Assembly: GCA_963769605.1 (NCBI GenBank)
Contig: CAVYML010000009.1
Span: forward strand, 1,178,001 to 1,242,000
Length of the DNA: 64,000 nt
Direction: 5' to 3'
Source of the DNA: Fen-1254 sp963769605
GTDB lineage: Bacteria > Bacteroidota > Ignavibacteria > UBA10030
The notes below the pieces were generated by a model that was not told the DNA's origin, searched no databases, and worked only from the letters and a program-made list of their open reading frames with translations. Position numbers and translations under genes: made by a program. Below are positions 42,681 to 51,933 of the stretch, in pieces (within the stretch, counting starts at the first letter, position 1; each line of letters opens with the position of its first letter).

Positions 42681-43390
42681 TAGCGCGATACGACGATGGA
42701 TGAAAGATTAAATTTTTTCTTTAAAACAACAGCCTGCCGTTTGGCTTCCTCGTAGGTTTTATAGTCTCCGACCCAAACTTTATGCAGTTTTTTTCCGTTA
42801 CTGACTATTGTAAAAATATCGGAAGAATAGCCTTCATGTTCGAATTTAGATTTCAGCTCTTCGGCATTGGGAAGCGTCGAAAATGCCCCGACCTGTACTG
42901 TAAATCCGGCGGAATATTTTTGAGCCGAACTTCCGGTTTTCAACGTAACGGGTTTTTCCTTGACCTCCGCCTTTTTTTCCGCTACGGGACTTTTTTCCGA
43001 GGCATACGCGGAGAACGGATACTGTTCTTTCAATTGCTGCAATTTCTGATCCGCAGTTTTATACAGGCCCATGGAATAATAATATTCATAGAGTTTATAG
43101 AGCGCATCGTCCGCCCATTCACTCTTGGGAAAGTTGTCGACGATATTTTGGTACAGTGTCGCTGCTTCCGAGCCGTCGGCTGTAAGAACGGCCTGTAGAT
43201 ACATAACGCCCGGATTATTTTGGTAATTCGTTATCAACGACGGCAGCTCTGCACGCACCGCTTCCGCCTGGCCGTTCTCGATCATTTCCAGCCGGTGACG
43301 GATATCCGGACCGTTGTCCGTCTGAGTAAGGGCGGGCGCGGAGAAAGCAGCCGTTAAAATGCAGAGTACGAAAAGCAGATTTTTTTTCAT
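42680..43390 (-). CDS. SPOR-domain periplasmic protein
   Basis: Start at ATG 43390 (MKKNLLFVLCILTAAFSAPA), where GGGGGA precedes it and a signal peptide follows; the frame is open to 43645 inside miaB. The mature protein has a TPR-like helical part (YLQAVLTADGSEAATLYQ ... ALYKLYEYYYSMG), a Lys/Glu linker, and a C-terminal SPOR domain (FTVQVGAFSTLPNAEELKSK). SPOR domains bind denuded septal peptidoglycan. Predicted role: cell envelope or division. Confidence 0.87.
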   Translation of the reverse strand: MKKNLLFVLCILTAAFSAPALTQTDNGPDIRHRLEMIENGQAEAVRAELPSLITNYQNNPGVMYLQAVLTADGSEAATLYQNIVDNFPKSEWADDALYKLYEYYYSMGLYKTADQKLQQLKEQYPFSAYASEKSPVAEKKAEVKEKPVTLKTGSSAQKYSAGFTVQVGAFSTLPNAEELKSKFEHEGYSSDIFTIVSNGKKLHKVWVGDYKTYEEAKRQAVVLKKKFNLSSIVVSR

Positions 43391-43403
43391 CGCATCCCCC
43401 ATC

Positions 43404-44729
43404 CTATCCGTTCGCCGAAGCATGCAGTTGAAGGCCGAAGAGCGTTGCGGAATTGACATGATCAATCTTGACCCGCCGGTAACTTCCGGCAGCGTCTCCG
43501 TTTTTCGGAAACACAACCATTTTGTTCGTGTCCGTGCGGCCGCAGAAATCCGATTCCGATTTTTTACTCGTTCCTTCGACCAGCACTTCCATAGTACTGC
43601 CGATGAGCGAACGATTCGCACATAGCGAAATCGAACGCTGAACATCGATAATTTCGTTCAGGCGGCGGAGCTTCGTTTCTTCCGGGACATCGTCCGTCAT
43701 CTGCCAGGCTTTCGTGTTTTCGCGCGGAGAATATTTGAACGTATATGCTCCGTCGTATTCTACTTCCCGGATCAATTCCAGAGTTTTACGATGATCATCT
43801 TCCGTTTCCGTGGGAAAACCTGCAATAATATCCGTGGACAATGCAACGCCCGGTATGGCTTCCTTGATTCTCTTCACAAGAGAGCGATATTGTTCCGCGG
43901 TATATGAACGATTCATTAATTCCAAAATTCTATCCGACCCGGACTGCACAGGCAGGTGAATGTAGCTGCAAATATTTTCATGTTCCGCTATTGTTCGGAT
44001 CAATGCGTCCGACATATCCTGCGGATGAGATGTCATAAAACGGATGCGCAGGGAGCGATCGACTGCGGCAGCCGACGCAAGGAGGGAGGAAAAATCATTT
44101 GCGCCGTCCTGGTACGAGTTTACATTTTGTCCCAGAAGCGTTACTTCTTTAAAACCGCGCCGCGACAGCTCTTCGATTTCCCGAATAATATTTATCATCG
44201 TCCTGCAGCGTTCCCGCCCGCGCGTAAATGGCACCACACAGAACGTACAAAACTTGTCGCATCCGCGCATGATGGAAAGCCATGCAATCAAACCATCGGT
44301 ACGAAGGGGAACGATATCATCATAATTTTCCACGCGGGAAAGTCTTACCGCAATTCCTTTTTCACCTTCGATTGCCGCTTCGATCAGCGCAGGCAATTTT
44401 CGATATTCGTCCGGTCCGACAACCAGATCTACAAAACTTTCCGACTCGAGCAGTTCTTTCCGAAGCCGCTCGGCCATGCATCCAAGCACTCCTACCACGA
44501 CTGACGGGTTCTCTTTCTTACAGCGGCTGAAATCTCCAAGTCTTCCATACACACGCTGCTCGGCGTTTTCACGAACAGCGCAAGTATTGACGAGAATCAC
44601 ATCTGCAGATCCGATGCTTTCCGTTCGTCGATACCCGTTCTCATTCAAAATACTGAGTACGATCTCGGAGTCGGCAAGATTCATCTGGCAGCCGTAAGTT
44701 TCTAAATATACCTGTCGTTTCGTTTTCAT
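43404..44729 (-). CDS. miaB: tRNA-2-methylthio-N6-isopentenyladenosine synthase MiaB
   Basis: 441 residues. Auxiliary cluster cysteines C14, C50, C84 and radical-SAM C157-x3-C161-x2-C164 in MRGCDKFCTFC are all present, and a C-terminal TRAM domain (IGSTMEVLVEGTSKKS) follows. It adds the methylthio group to i6A37 in tRNA. First gene of the operon miaB, SPOR, sigma54 activator, lptE, GT2, TPR, with spacings from 1-base overlap to 14 bp. Confidence 0.96.
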   Translation of the reverse strand: MKTKRQVYLETYGCQMNLADSEIVLSILNENGYRRTESIGSADVILVNTCAVRENAEQRVYGRLGDFSRCKKENPSVVVGVLGCMAERLRKELLESESFVDLVVGPDEYRKLPALIEAAIEGEKGIAVRLSRVENYDDIVPLRTDGLIAWLSIMRGCDKFCTFCVVPFTRGRERCRTMINIIREIEELSRRGFKEVTLLGQNVNSYQDGANDFSSLLASAAAVDRSLRIRFMTSHPQDMSDALIRTIAEHENICSYIHLPVQSGSDRILELMNRSYTAEQYRSLVKRIKEAIPGVALSTDIIAGFPTETEDDHRKTLELIREVEYDGAYTFKYSPRENTKAWQMTDDVPEETKLRRLNEIIDVQRSISLCANRSLIGSTMEVLVEGTSKKSESDFCGRTDTNKMVVFPKNGDAAGSYRRVKIDHVNSATLFGLQLHASANG

Positions 44730-44898
44730 TGCTTTTTATGTGGAATCTATGATAATGAAACTCTGACAGACCTGCAATAAAAGCATGGCATCATTAATGT
44801 TATTTAATAGTAAGCACAATCTAAATTTTTTTTAATAATCAGCGGCGTATATTGTCAAATCGGCAGACGTCAACGCCATAAGGGTCTAAAAAAATGGT

Positions 44899-44927
44899 TT
44901 GACTGCTCAAAAATGCATTTGTATATT
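44899..44927 (+). promoter_or_regulatory. pta promoter
   Basis: TTGACT (44899-44904), 17 bases, TATATT (44922-44927), 82 bp before pta. Confidence 0.55.
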
Positions 44928-44967
44928 ACAACAAGCTGTTATTTCGTGAAAAATAGAAGACTATTAC

Positions 44968-44984
44968 CAGGGGATATTCCCCTG
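44968..44984 (+). promoter_or_regulatory. Hairpin in the pta leader
   Basis: CAGGGG, ATATT, CCCCTG: a perfect 6-bp stem with a 5-nt loop in the 5' untranslated region, 25 bp before ATG. It could affect mRNA stability or initiation. Confidence 0.45.
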
Positions 44985-45009
44985 CCAATCTACTATAGAG
45001 AGAAAAATT

Positions 45010-45993
45010 ATGGCAAATACCATTATTCAGGATATTCGGTCAAAAGCGCAGCAAATGAAAAAACACATTATTCTTCCCGACTCATTAGATGAGCGGGCAA
45101 TACAGGCTGCCCGTATTGTCACGGATAAAGGCATTGCCGCTGTTTCGCTTATCGGGAGTGAAAATGATATTCGTGCCAAAGCGAAAGAGATCGGCGTAAA
45201 TATGGATAAAATCTCCGTTGTCGATCCGTTACGCGCATCGAATTTCGAAAGCTTCGTTCAAAAGTATTATGAACTGCGCAAGACTAAAGGCATGCAGCTC
45301 GAAGAGGCAAAAAAGACCATGGCGCATCCGCTCTTCTATGGAGCAATGATGATCAGGGAAGGGCTTGCCGACGGCAGTGTCGCCGGATCGATTTCTACCA
45401 CCAGCGATGTGTTGCGCGCCGGAATTCAAATTATCGGCATGCCGCCCGGAATGAGCGTTGTGTCGAGTTTCTTTCTGATTGTCTTTCCGCATAAGAGTTA
45501 CACATTTTCAGACTGCGGGGTGGTTCCGGATCCGACCGTCGAACAATTAGCCGACATTGCAATTGCTGCGGCCGGCAATCATCAGCGGCTGACCGGCGAA
45601 GAACCGAACATCGCCATGCTTTCTTTTTCGACCAAGGGAAGCGCAACGCACCCCCGCGTCGATAAAGTGATCAAAGCAACCGAATTAGTCAAACAAAAAC
45701 GTCCCGACCTGAAAGTCGACGGCGAATTGCAGCTTGATGCAGCTATCGTTCCTTCAGTTGGAGATCGAAAAGCTCCCGGCAGCCCGGTTGCCGGAAAAGC
45801 CAATGTGCTGATCTTTCCCGACCTTGATTCCGGCAATATCAGCTACAAACTCGCGCAGCGCATGGGAGGCGCAGAAGCATTCGGGCCGATTGTGCAGGGA
45901 TTGAAAAAGCCGTTTTACGATCTTTCACGCGGATGTACGGCGGAGGATATTGTAACCGTGACAGCAATCAACGTTGTCGCCGGTGCAATTTAA
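45010..45993 (+). CDS. pta: Phosphate acetyltransferase
   Basis: 327 residues, the short single-domain Pta form (PTA_PTB). Visible are MREGLADGSVAGSISTTSDVLR, SSFFLIVFPHKSYTFSDCGV, NIAMLSFSTKGSA, VDGELQLDAAIVP and ANVLIFPDLDSGNISYKLAQR. It converts acetyl-CoA and phosphate to acetyl phosphate and CoA, for acetate overflow or ATP formation with AckA (not in the window). It has its own promoter and a terminator, so it is a single-gene unit. Confidence 0.95.
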   Translation: MANTIIQDIRSKAQQMKKHIILPDSLDERAIQAARIVTDKGIAAVSLIGSENDIRAKAKEIGVNMDKISVVDPLRASNFESFVQKYYELRKTKGMQLEEAKKTMAHPLFYGAMMIREGLADGSVAGSISTTSDVLRAGIQIIGMPPGMSVVSSFFLIVFPHKSYTFSDCGVVPDPTVEQLADIAIAAAGNHQRLTGEEPNIAMLSFSTKGSATHPRVDKVIKATELVKQKRPDLKVDGELQLDAAIVPSVGDRKAPGSPVAGKANVLIFPDLDSGNISYKLAQRMGGAEAFGPIVQGLKKPFYDLSRGCTAEDIVTVTAINVVAGAI

Positions 45994-46028
45994 AACTGCG
46001 CATTTTTTTTCATTCTTCTTTTATTGAG

Positions 46029-46057
46029 TCCCGGGTATGTCCCGGGATTGATTTTTT
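46029..46057 (+). terminator. Intrinsic terminator after pta
   Basis: TCCCGGG and CCCGGGA stem, then TTGATTTTTT, 36 bp after the pta stop. Confidence 0.65.
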
Positions 46058-46084
46058 GGGTAAAAATGCCGGATGTCTTTATAT

Positions 46085-46205
46085 CGATCGTAAACTGTAA
46101 ACAGTGAACTGCAAACTGTAAATGGCGAATTGAAAAATCGTGAATTTCGAATCGTGAATTGTCAATCGTAAAATGTGAACGAAGTTACGAATTGTAAATA
46201 ATTAA
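46085..46205. repeat. Heptamer repeat tract 8
   Basis: AACTGTA, AACAGTG, AACTGCA, AACTGTA, AATGGCG, AATTGAA, then GAATCGT, GAATTGT, CAATCGT-type units, ending 20 bp before the thioesterase ATG. Confidence 0.7.
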
Positions 46206-46225
46206 GGCAGACAGAAAGAAATATT

Positions 46226-46732
46226 ATGAAAAAGAAAATTATTCGGAAGCAGCAGAACAGCAAAATGTGTTTTCTCTGCGGGCTGAAGAATCCGTTCGGC
46301 TTGCAGGCTGCCTTTTATGAATTGGAGAGCAGCGAGCTCGTTTGCATCCTTACGCCGAAAGCTGAACATCAAAGTTATCCCGGCCGGCTCCATGGCGGCA
46401 TTATTACAGCGATGCTCGATGAAACAATCGGACGGGCAATTCTGATCGGTCACGAGGAAGAAGTTTGGGGAGTAACCGCAGAGGTTACAACACGCTTTAA
46501 AAAGCCGGTTCCCCTCGGTGCGGAGCTTCGCATTGTAGGAAGAGTGACTAAGGAAACCGGCCGGACATTCGAAGGCACAGGCGAACTCCTGCTGCCGAAC
46601 GGCGACATTGCCGCAACTGCCTCAGGCATCTATTGGCGCATGCCGTTATCTAAAATAGCGGATTTCGATCCGGTGACGCAAGAATGGAAGGTGACGGAGA
46701 ATCAGAACGACCCGAAGGAAATTGAAATCTGA
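46226..46732 (+). CDS. Hotdog-fold thioesterase (PaaI/YiiD-like)
   Basis: 168 residues. The N-terminal MCFLCGLKNPFGLQ is typical of this thioesterase group. The core GRLHGGIITAMLDETIGRA is the PaaI-type HGG...DE active-site helix. The strands VTAEVTTRFKKPVPLG and GTGELLLPNGDIAATASG complete the hotdog. It probably hydrolyses acyl- or aryl-CoA in the cytosol; the substrate is unknown. Confidence 0.85.
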   Translation: MKKKIIRKQQNSKMCFLCGLKNPFGLQAAFYELESSELVCILTPKAEHQSYPGRLHGGIITAMLDETIGRAILIGHEEEVWGVTAEVTTRFKKPVPLGAELRIVGRVTKETGRTFEGTGELLLPNGDIAATASGIYWRMPLSKIADFDPVTQEWKVTENQNDPKEIEI

Positions 46733-46831
46733 TAATCGCTTTGTTCAGAATTGCGTCCTGCCGAAATGATTCATCGGATTTCCCGTATGGATCCGGCAAG
46801 GACAGCGGTCTCTTTTATAAACCTTTTAAAT

Positions 46832-47506
46832 TTATGCTCCGTCGGATATTTTTTGAATGAGGTCAGACGGATAAACATGAAAACCGGACGATTCGTTCTG
46901 TGCAACTGCGACCATAGCACGCGCAACAGAGCGCGCTTCGATAGCTCTCCATTTTCGCATCGATCCGACAAATCCCCAGCCCATGGCTGCCATCAGCACC
47001 GCACCGATCTGCTCTGACGATCGCTGCTCTTCTCGCTTTCCCAGCAGGAGAGACGGTCGAAAAACCTGTACGGCATTAAACGGAATCCTTCTTACGGCTT
47101 CTTCAACATCTCCCTTGACTTGATTATAGAATATTCTCGATTGCGGATCTGCTCCGATCGAACTGACGAGGAGAAATTGACGGGCGTCGGCATGCTGCAG
47201 CAGAGCCGCTATTTTAACAGTGTAATCGAAGTCGACTTTGCGAAAAGCTGCTTGAGAACCGGCTTTCTTGATAGTGGTTCCAAGGGCGCAGAAAACGTCG
47301 TCGGCAATTAAATCCAAACCATGATTTTCAAGTTCGTCGAAATCGACGAGGCAGACCTTTAATTTAGGATGGCGCATTTCTACAGGTCTCCTGACAAGAA
47401 TTTTCACTTCTGCATAGGCTTCATGATTGAGTAAAAGTTCGACGCAATGCCTTCCGACCAATCCGGTCGCACCGGCGACAAGAGCGCTTTTTTTTTCTGC
47501 ATTCAT
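46832..47506 (-). CDS. NAD(P)-binding oxidoreductase, TIP30/YwnB-like atypical SDR
   Basis: 224 residues. Residues 8-20 (ALVAGATGLVGRH) form the NAD(P) loop. LVSSIGADPQSRIFYNQVKGDVEEAV carries the YxxxK-like helix and matches the HTATIP2-like group. The catalytic Tyr/Lys pair is Y..VK. The substrate is unknown. It lies 21 bp behind the LD-carboxypeptidase gene on the same strand, so it is probably co-transcribed. Confidence 0.82.
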   Translation of the reverse strand: MNAEKKSALVAGATGLVGRHCVELLLNHEAYAEVKILVRRPVEMRHPKLKVCLVDFDELENHGLDLIADDVFCALGTTIKKAGSQAAFRKVDFDYTVKIAALLQHADARQFLLVSSIGADPQSRIFYNQVKGDVEEAVRRIPFNAVQVFRPSLLLGKREEQRSSEQIGAVLMAAMGWGFVGSMRKWRAIEARSVARAMVAVAQNESSGFHVYPSDLIQKISDGA

Positions 47507-47527
47507 CGTTTTCTCCTATGTTTATTC

Positions 47528-48469
47528 TTAGAGAACGCCGCTCTCGATTACATTCAAAGAGCCGTGTTTTGTATCGAGAGTTGCCTGCAGGCCGAAAGGT
47601 ATGGTAAATTTTTTCGGAACATGGCCGTACTGAATACCGGCAACAACCGGGCATTTAATTTTTTGGGTATACTCATACTGCACCTGTTCGAGCGTCAGGT
47701 TTGGTTCATCAGGATCACCCGGCACGCACTCTATAAATTTGCCGAACACGAGACCTGCCAGGCTTGGCAATATGCCCCCGTTGAGCATCTGGGCAAGCAT
47801 TCGGTCGATGCGGTGCGGTTCCTCATCCACATCTTCAAGAACCAAAATGGATCCGCGTGTCGGCGGCATGAAGGGAGTACCCATCAAGCTTACGGTGAGC
47901 GAAAGATTCCCGCCGAGCAATTGCCCTTGTGCTTTTCCGCTGCGCAAAATTATTGCGGGTTCACCTTCAGGATTTTTCAGTATTCCGATTTTTTTTCCCG
48001 AGGTCACTTGCCGCCAGAATGATTCTTCCGTAAACGGATCGATTTCGTTCCACATTTCGACGCCGATCATCGGACCCGAAAATGTGACCAATCCGATTTT
48101 TCGAAACACGGCAAGCTGCAGTCCCGTGATATCGCTGTAGCCGGCGATGATTTTCGGATTTTGCGCAAGAGTCCGGTAATCGAGAAACCGGAGAATGCGC
48201 GGTGTTCCGTACCCGCCGCGTATGGTAAAGATTGCTTTGACGTTTTTGTCCCGAATCATTTCATTGAAATCGCCGGCGCGGTCTTCATCACGCCCTGCAA
48301 GATACCCGTGCAAATCATAAACATGCCGTCCGACTTTCACCCTGTAGCCGAGGCGTTCAAGATACTGAACTCCTTTTCCCACTTTCTCGTCGGCCGAGGG
48401 TCTGCTGGCAGGAGCGACAAGGCCGATGACATCACCCGGATGCAATCTTTTAGGTTTGAGCACTTCCAT
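47528..48469 (-). CDS. LD-carboxypeptidase (peptidase S66)
   Basis: Start at ATG 48469 (MEVLKPKRLHPGDVIGLVAPA); open codons to 48652 are not conserved-looking. 313 residues. The catalytic triad is Ser112 in IAGYSDIT, Glu in VLEDVDEEPHRIDRML and His in QYGHVPKKFTIPFG. It removes the terminal D-Ala from murein tetrapeptides in the cytosol during cell-wall recycling (LdcA/MccF fold). MccF-type immunity proteins share this fold, but nothing nearby suggests that role. Confidence 0.9.
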   Translation of the reverse strand: MEVLKPKRLHPGDVIGLVAPASRPSADEKVGKGVQYLERLGYRVKVGRHVYDLHGYLAGRDEDRAGDFNEMIRDKNVKAIFTIRGGYGTPRILRFLDYRTLAQNPKIIAGYSDITGLQLAVFRKIGLVTFSGPMIGVEMWNEIDPFTEESFWRQVTSGKKIGILKNPEGEPAIILRSGKAQGQLLGGNLSLTVSLMGTPFMPPTRGSILVLEDVDEEPHRIDRMLAQMLNGGILPSLAGLVFGKFIECVPGDPDEPNLTLEQVQYEYTQKIKCPVVAGIQYGHVPKKFTIPFGLQATLDTKHGSLNVIESGVL

Positions 48470-48682
48470 TGTTTTCTCACTGTCCGATTTTTGTCCAATG
48501 TACGAAGAAAGTGCAAGAATGCAAGTGACGGATACACTTCTGTTTGAGGATTTATTTGACACAATACAGCTATAAATTCGTATATTATAAAAAGAGCTGG
48601 CGGCGTATATCTTGAAAATAAAAGCAGAAGCCGCAATTATTTTTTCCCCCACCGGAAAAAAACATCAAAATTTTTAACTGAA

Positions 48683-49477
48683 ATGCCGGCACAAAGAATA
48701 ATCATAATATTTTTAACGGGGTTACTTCTGATTCGTTACAGTTTTGCGCAGACCATGGAGTTTGCGGCGCATGATACTGCTTGTTCGGACCTGTCAAAAA
48801 CAGGATTGATTCTTCTCGGTTCTTCCGTGATTACCTTCGGGCTGCTTGAAACCGATCAGGACACTTATAATACCATCTATGGATGGAAAATGCGAAGCCC
48901 GATCCTTAACAAGGTCAGTCCCGTCGTTACAGAAATGGGGAATGGAGTGTTCCCGCTGACTGTATTCGGCGGATTCGGGGCGTACGGCTTGATTTTTCAA
49001 GATCAGAAAACCTTTGAAACGGCAAAGATCGGAATCGAATCATTTGCTCTGACAGGTGTTGCATGTCAGGTTTTGAAATATACATTTAGCAGGGAAAGGC
49101 CGAGTGCGGCAACACGCAAGGGCGGCTATTGGCATGGACCGCTTGCCTATTTCAGCAGATCGAAAGATGAAGGTCTTGCCTCATTCGATTCTTTTCCTTC
49201 CGGACATACAACGACGGCGTTTGCGATGGCCACGACTTTTGCCGATGCATATTCGGACGGCTGGGTGCCCTATGCTGCTTATGCCACGGCAGGCTTGGTC
49301 GCGGTCAGCCGCATCATGGAAAGCACACACTGGCTGAGCGATTGTTTTGTCGGCGCGCTCCTCGGCCATTACGGAACGAAACTTACTGAGAAATGGAACT
49401 ATGGATCTGCATCATTCAGCCTGCTGCCGGAAGTCAAGACATCCGGCTGCGGCGTACATTTTACCGTTCAATTTTAA
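48683..49477 (+). CDS. PAP2-family membrane phosphatase, copy 1
   Basis: 264 residues with a signal-like N-terminus (MPAQRIIIIFLTGLLLIRYSFAQ). The three PAP2 motifs are KYTFSRERPSA, FDSFPSGHTTTAFAMA and SRIMESTHWLSDCFVGALLG; the His residues and Arg are all present. Such enzymes dephosphorylate lipids such as undecaprenyl diphosphate or phosphatidate in the periplasm. A TTGACA with a far-spaced TATATT lies upstream (48556-48586, 19-bp gap). The second copy follows at once. Confidence 0.87.
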   Translation: MPAQRIIIIFLTGLLLIRYSFAQTMEFAAHDTACSDLSKTGLILLGSSVITFGLLETDQDTYNTIYGWKMRSPILNKVSPVVTEMGNGVFPLTVFGGFGAYGLIFQDQKTFETAKIGIESFALTGVACQVLKYTFSRERPSAATRKGGYWHGPLAYFSRSKDEGLASFDSFPSGHTTTAFAMATTFADAYSDGWVPYAAYATAGLVAVSRIMESTHWLSDCFVGALLGHYGTKLTEKWNYGSASFSLLPEVKTSGCGVHFTVQF

Positions 49478-49481
49478 AAAC

Positions 49482-50369
49482 ATGAAAAATATTGTTTCAC
49501 CGTTCATTCTTCTGTTTTTTTTCATATGCGCACCCGTCAGCGGGCAAAGCATTTCCGATACACTCCGCGCCGTACCCCCGGCACAGGCCGGACAGCCGAT
49601 TTATTGGTATTCGGTAATAGAGTATATTCCGCATCAATGGCAGGATTGGTGTGATGTTGCCTTCAGCGCGGAACGTACGAACGATTGGCTTTGGGTCGGC
49701 GGATTGACTCTTGCAACGTTTGCGACCGATAATGCGACCTATGTTCCGGCGGGAAAGTTGTACAATAGTTCATCCATTGCAAGAAACATAAGCAATAATT
49801 TGGCGGAATTTGGAGAGGGGACTTCCCAGTATTTTTTTGCGGGAGCCTTTACAGCTTACGGCCTTATCTTCGATGATACTCGAGCGCTCCGGACTGGTAT
49901 TGAAGTGGCGTCGGTCGTGCTTTCATCCGGCGCCGTTGTACAAGTGATCAAACACGTGACCGGGCGCGAAAGTCCGTACGTTCGTTCATCACCGACCGGC
50001 GTCTGGAAAATCTTTCCAAACCAGATCGATTACCATAGGATGGTACCGTATAACGATGCTTTTTGTTCCGGACATCTTTGCACGACAATGGCTACCGTCA
50101 TTACAATTGCAGAGAACTATCCTGAAGTACAATGGATTCGACCTGTCGGCTATACGGCGACAGCATTGGTCGGACTCGGTATGTTGTGCAACGGTATTCA
50201 CTGGGTAAGCGACTATCCTCTCGGGCTTTTTATCGGATATTATTTCGGAATGGTGGCAGCGCATCCGGGCGGATCGCCGCTGGCTGAACAAAGCAAGGGT
50301 ATGAAAGTAAATCTGACTCCGTATTATTCTCAAACCGGATCGGGTCTGAGCCTTACGGTGCATTTTTAA
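49482..50369 (+). CDS. PAP2-family membrane phosphatase, copy 2
   Basis: Start at ATG 49482 (MKNIVSPFILLFFFICAPVSG), 4 bp after copy 1; the longer frame overlaps copy 1. 295 residues with a signal peptide. The PAP2 motifs are KHVTGRESPY, AFCSGHLCTTMATVI (the usual PSGH is CSGH here) and CNGIHWVSDYPLGLFIG. The catalytic His and Asp are kept. Divergence from copy 1 is large, so the duplication is old or the two arrived separately. Both probably act on membrane lipids in the periplasm. Confidence 0.85.
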   Translation: MKNIVSPFILLFFFICAPVSGQSISDTLRAVPPAQAGQPIYWYSVIEYIPHQWQDWCDVAFSAERTNDWLWVGGLTLATFATDNATYVPAGKLYNSSSIARNISNNLAEFGEGTSQYFFAGAFTAYGLIFDDTRALRTGIEVASVVLSSGAVVQVIKHVTGRESPYVRSSPTGVWKIFPNQIDYHRMVPYNDAFCSGHLCTTMATVITIAENYPEVQWIRPVGYTATALVGLGMLCNGIHWVSDYPLGLFIGYYFGMVAAHPGGSPLAEQSKGMKVNLTPYYSQTGSGLSLTVHF

Positions 50370-50512
50370 AGCAGTGAATGGTGAATGGTAAACAGCAAAC
50401 AGTAAACAGACTAACTAAACAATTTCCTAACTGTAGCACATCCGCACCACGAACTAAGAATCACGAACCAAGAACTAAGAACCACGAACTACGAACTACG
50501 AACCAACAACTC
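50370..50512. repeat. Heptamer repeat tract 9, the cleanest copy
   Basis: About twenty consecutive 7-bp units without loss of phase: GTGAATG, GTGAATG, GTAAACA, GCAAACA, GTAAACA, then GAACTAA, GAATCAC, GAACCAA, GAACTAA, GAACCAC, GAACTAC, GAACTAC, GAACCAA. It fills the whole space between the stops of two convergent genes. Confidence 0.85.
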
Positions 50513-50513
50513 T

Positions 50514-51230
50514 TCACCGTGACAGCCGAAATTTGAACGGGATGGTCATCCAAAACATGACAGGGTGTCCGTTCATGATAGCCGGTGTAAAGGTTGTCCT
50601 CATTGCCGCATCGACGGCCGCTTTTTCAAAGATCTGACAATCGGATTTAAGCACATGTGCTTTTCGCACTTTACCGTTTGTATCGACCAGTATCTGTACA
50701 ACCACAAACCCTTCTATGCCGGTTTTTATTGCCAATGCCGGATACTCCGGACTGACCTTTGTAACCATTTGGGGGAATTGTTCAACACTGCGAAAATCCG
50801 TCGGTGATGGTTCCGGATCGGTAATGACTGCGTCCACTAGAGTCTTCCCGGTTCTTTCTTTATCGAATTCTGCGGCTAATCGATCGGCCTCTCTTGAAAG
50901 GTCGATTTGCGACGCGAATTCTTTTTCCGGCATTACCTCTCCGTCCGGTACCGGCACCGGAATACCTTTTTCGAGGTTCTGACAGACCGCATCCACATGG
51001 ATCATGGTATGGGACGGATCAAGAGACGGGGGCGGCGGGAGGTGGTCGAGAAATATGACATGATCATAAAATTCATTGCTTTTCGGAAGGTTATTTGCAA
51101 GGTCAAGGAGCCGGAATCCGGCCGCCAGCTCTCCTACAATAATCGATGCAATGGCCAATGCTATAAGCATATTCTGCTTATACTGTTCTCGAAGTTCGCT
51201 GTATCCATATGCGGCTATCTGAGTTTTCAT
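50514..51230 (-). CDS. TonB-like energy-transducer protein
   Basis: Start at ATG 51230 (MKTQIAAYGYSELR), since AAAGGAG lies just before it; the upstream ATG at 51254 only encodes that site. 238 residues: cytoplasmic N-tail, one membrane helix (about 21-38), a Pro/Glu-rich periplasmic linker with PPPPS, and a C-terminal TonB domain (VSPEYPALAIKTGIEGFVVVQILVD ... FTPAIMNGHPV). TonB proteins couple the proton-motive force to outer-membrane transporters. No ExbBD or receptor is nearby. Confidence 0.87.
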   Translation of the reverse strand: MKTQIAAYGYSELREQYKQNMLIALAIASIIVGELAAGFRLLDLANNLPKSNEFYDHVIFLDHLPPPPSLDPSHTMIHVDAVCQNLEKGIPVPVPDGEVMPEKEFASQIDLSREADRLAAEFDKERTGKTLVDAVITDPEPSPTDFRSVEQFPQMVTKVSPEYPALAIKTGIEGFVVVQILVDTNGKVRKAHVLKSDCQIFEKAAVDAAMRTTFTPAIMNGHPVMFWMTIPFKFRLSR

Positions 51231-51354
51231 GGCTTGCTCCTTTGGTATGTTCATCGTTTATTGAATCGATGTTTTTTTCTTTCTATACTCATAAAGCAGT
51301 TTCTCTTTATCGTTCACCTTTCATCTATAGATGACATTAACAGGCAAAAGGTAA

Positions 51355-51933
51355 ATGGAGCACCCTATATTTTTTATACATGATGACAGCAGGATTCTGG
51401 AATCGATTCGAAAAGGCGATGAATCGGTGCTTATGGAACTTTTTCATAAAAATCTGCGATCGATCGGCAGTTTAGTCGCCCGTACACGCGGTACCGAAGC
51501 CGACGCTCAGGATGTTCTGCAGGAATCGCTCATTATTTTATGGGAACGGGTACACAACAACTCGTTTCGGTACGAAGCGAAACTGAGTACATTTCTCTAC
51601 GGAACCGCGAAGAGAATCTGGTACCACAGGCTGCACAAGAAAGGGAGAGAAACGTATCTGGACGAACATGCGGACAATGTACCCAGTGAGGATTTCACTC
51701 CGCTTGAAGAATTGGAGGACAACGAACGGATCGGTGCCGTTCGAGATGCTATGGAAAAAATCGGTCAGCCGTGCCGCCGGCTTTTACTTATGTTTTATTG
51801 GGAAGAGGCCTCGATGGAAACGATTGCCGGGCAGCTCGGATTTGCCAATGCTGAAACGGCAAAAGCCAAAAAATATCAATGTAAAAAGGCGCTGGAAAAA
51901 ATGGTGAAAGCCGTTTTGGAGTATATACCATGA
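51355..51933 (+). CDS. ECF-type RNA polymerase sigma factor
   Basis: 192 residues. Region 2 is LRSIGSLVARTRGTEADAQDVLQESLIILWE, and region 4 is QPCRRLLLMFYWEEASMETIAGQLGFANAETAKAKKYQCKKAL. It is divergent from the TonB-like gene and overlaps the anti-sigma gene by ATGA. ECF factors answer envelope or environmental stress; the target promoter is unknown. Confidence 0.9.
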   Translation: MEHPIFFIHDDSRILESIRKGDESVLMELFHKNLRSIGSLVARTRGTEADAQDVLQESLIILWERVHNNSFRYEAKLSTFLYGTAKRIWYHRLHKKGRETYLDEHADNVPSEDFTPLEELEDNERIGAVRDAMEKIGQPCRRLLLMFYWEEASMETIAGQLGFANAETAKAKKYQCKKALEKMVKAVLEYIP

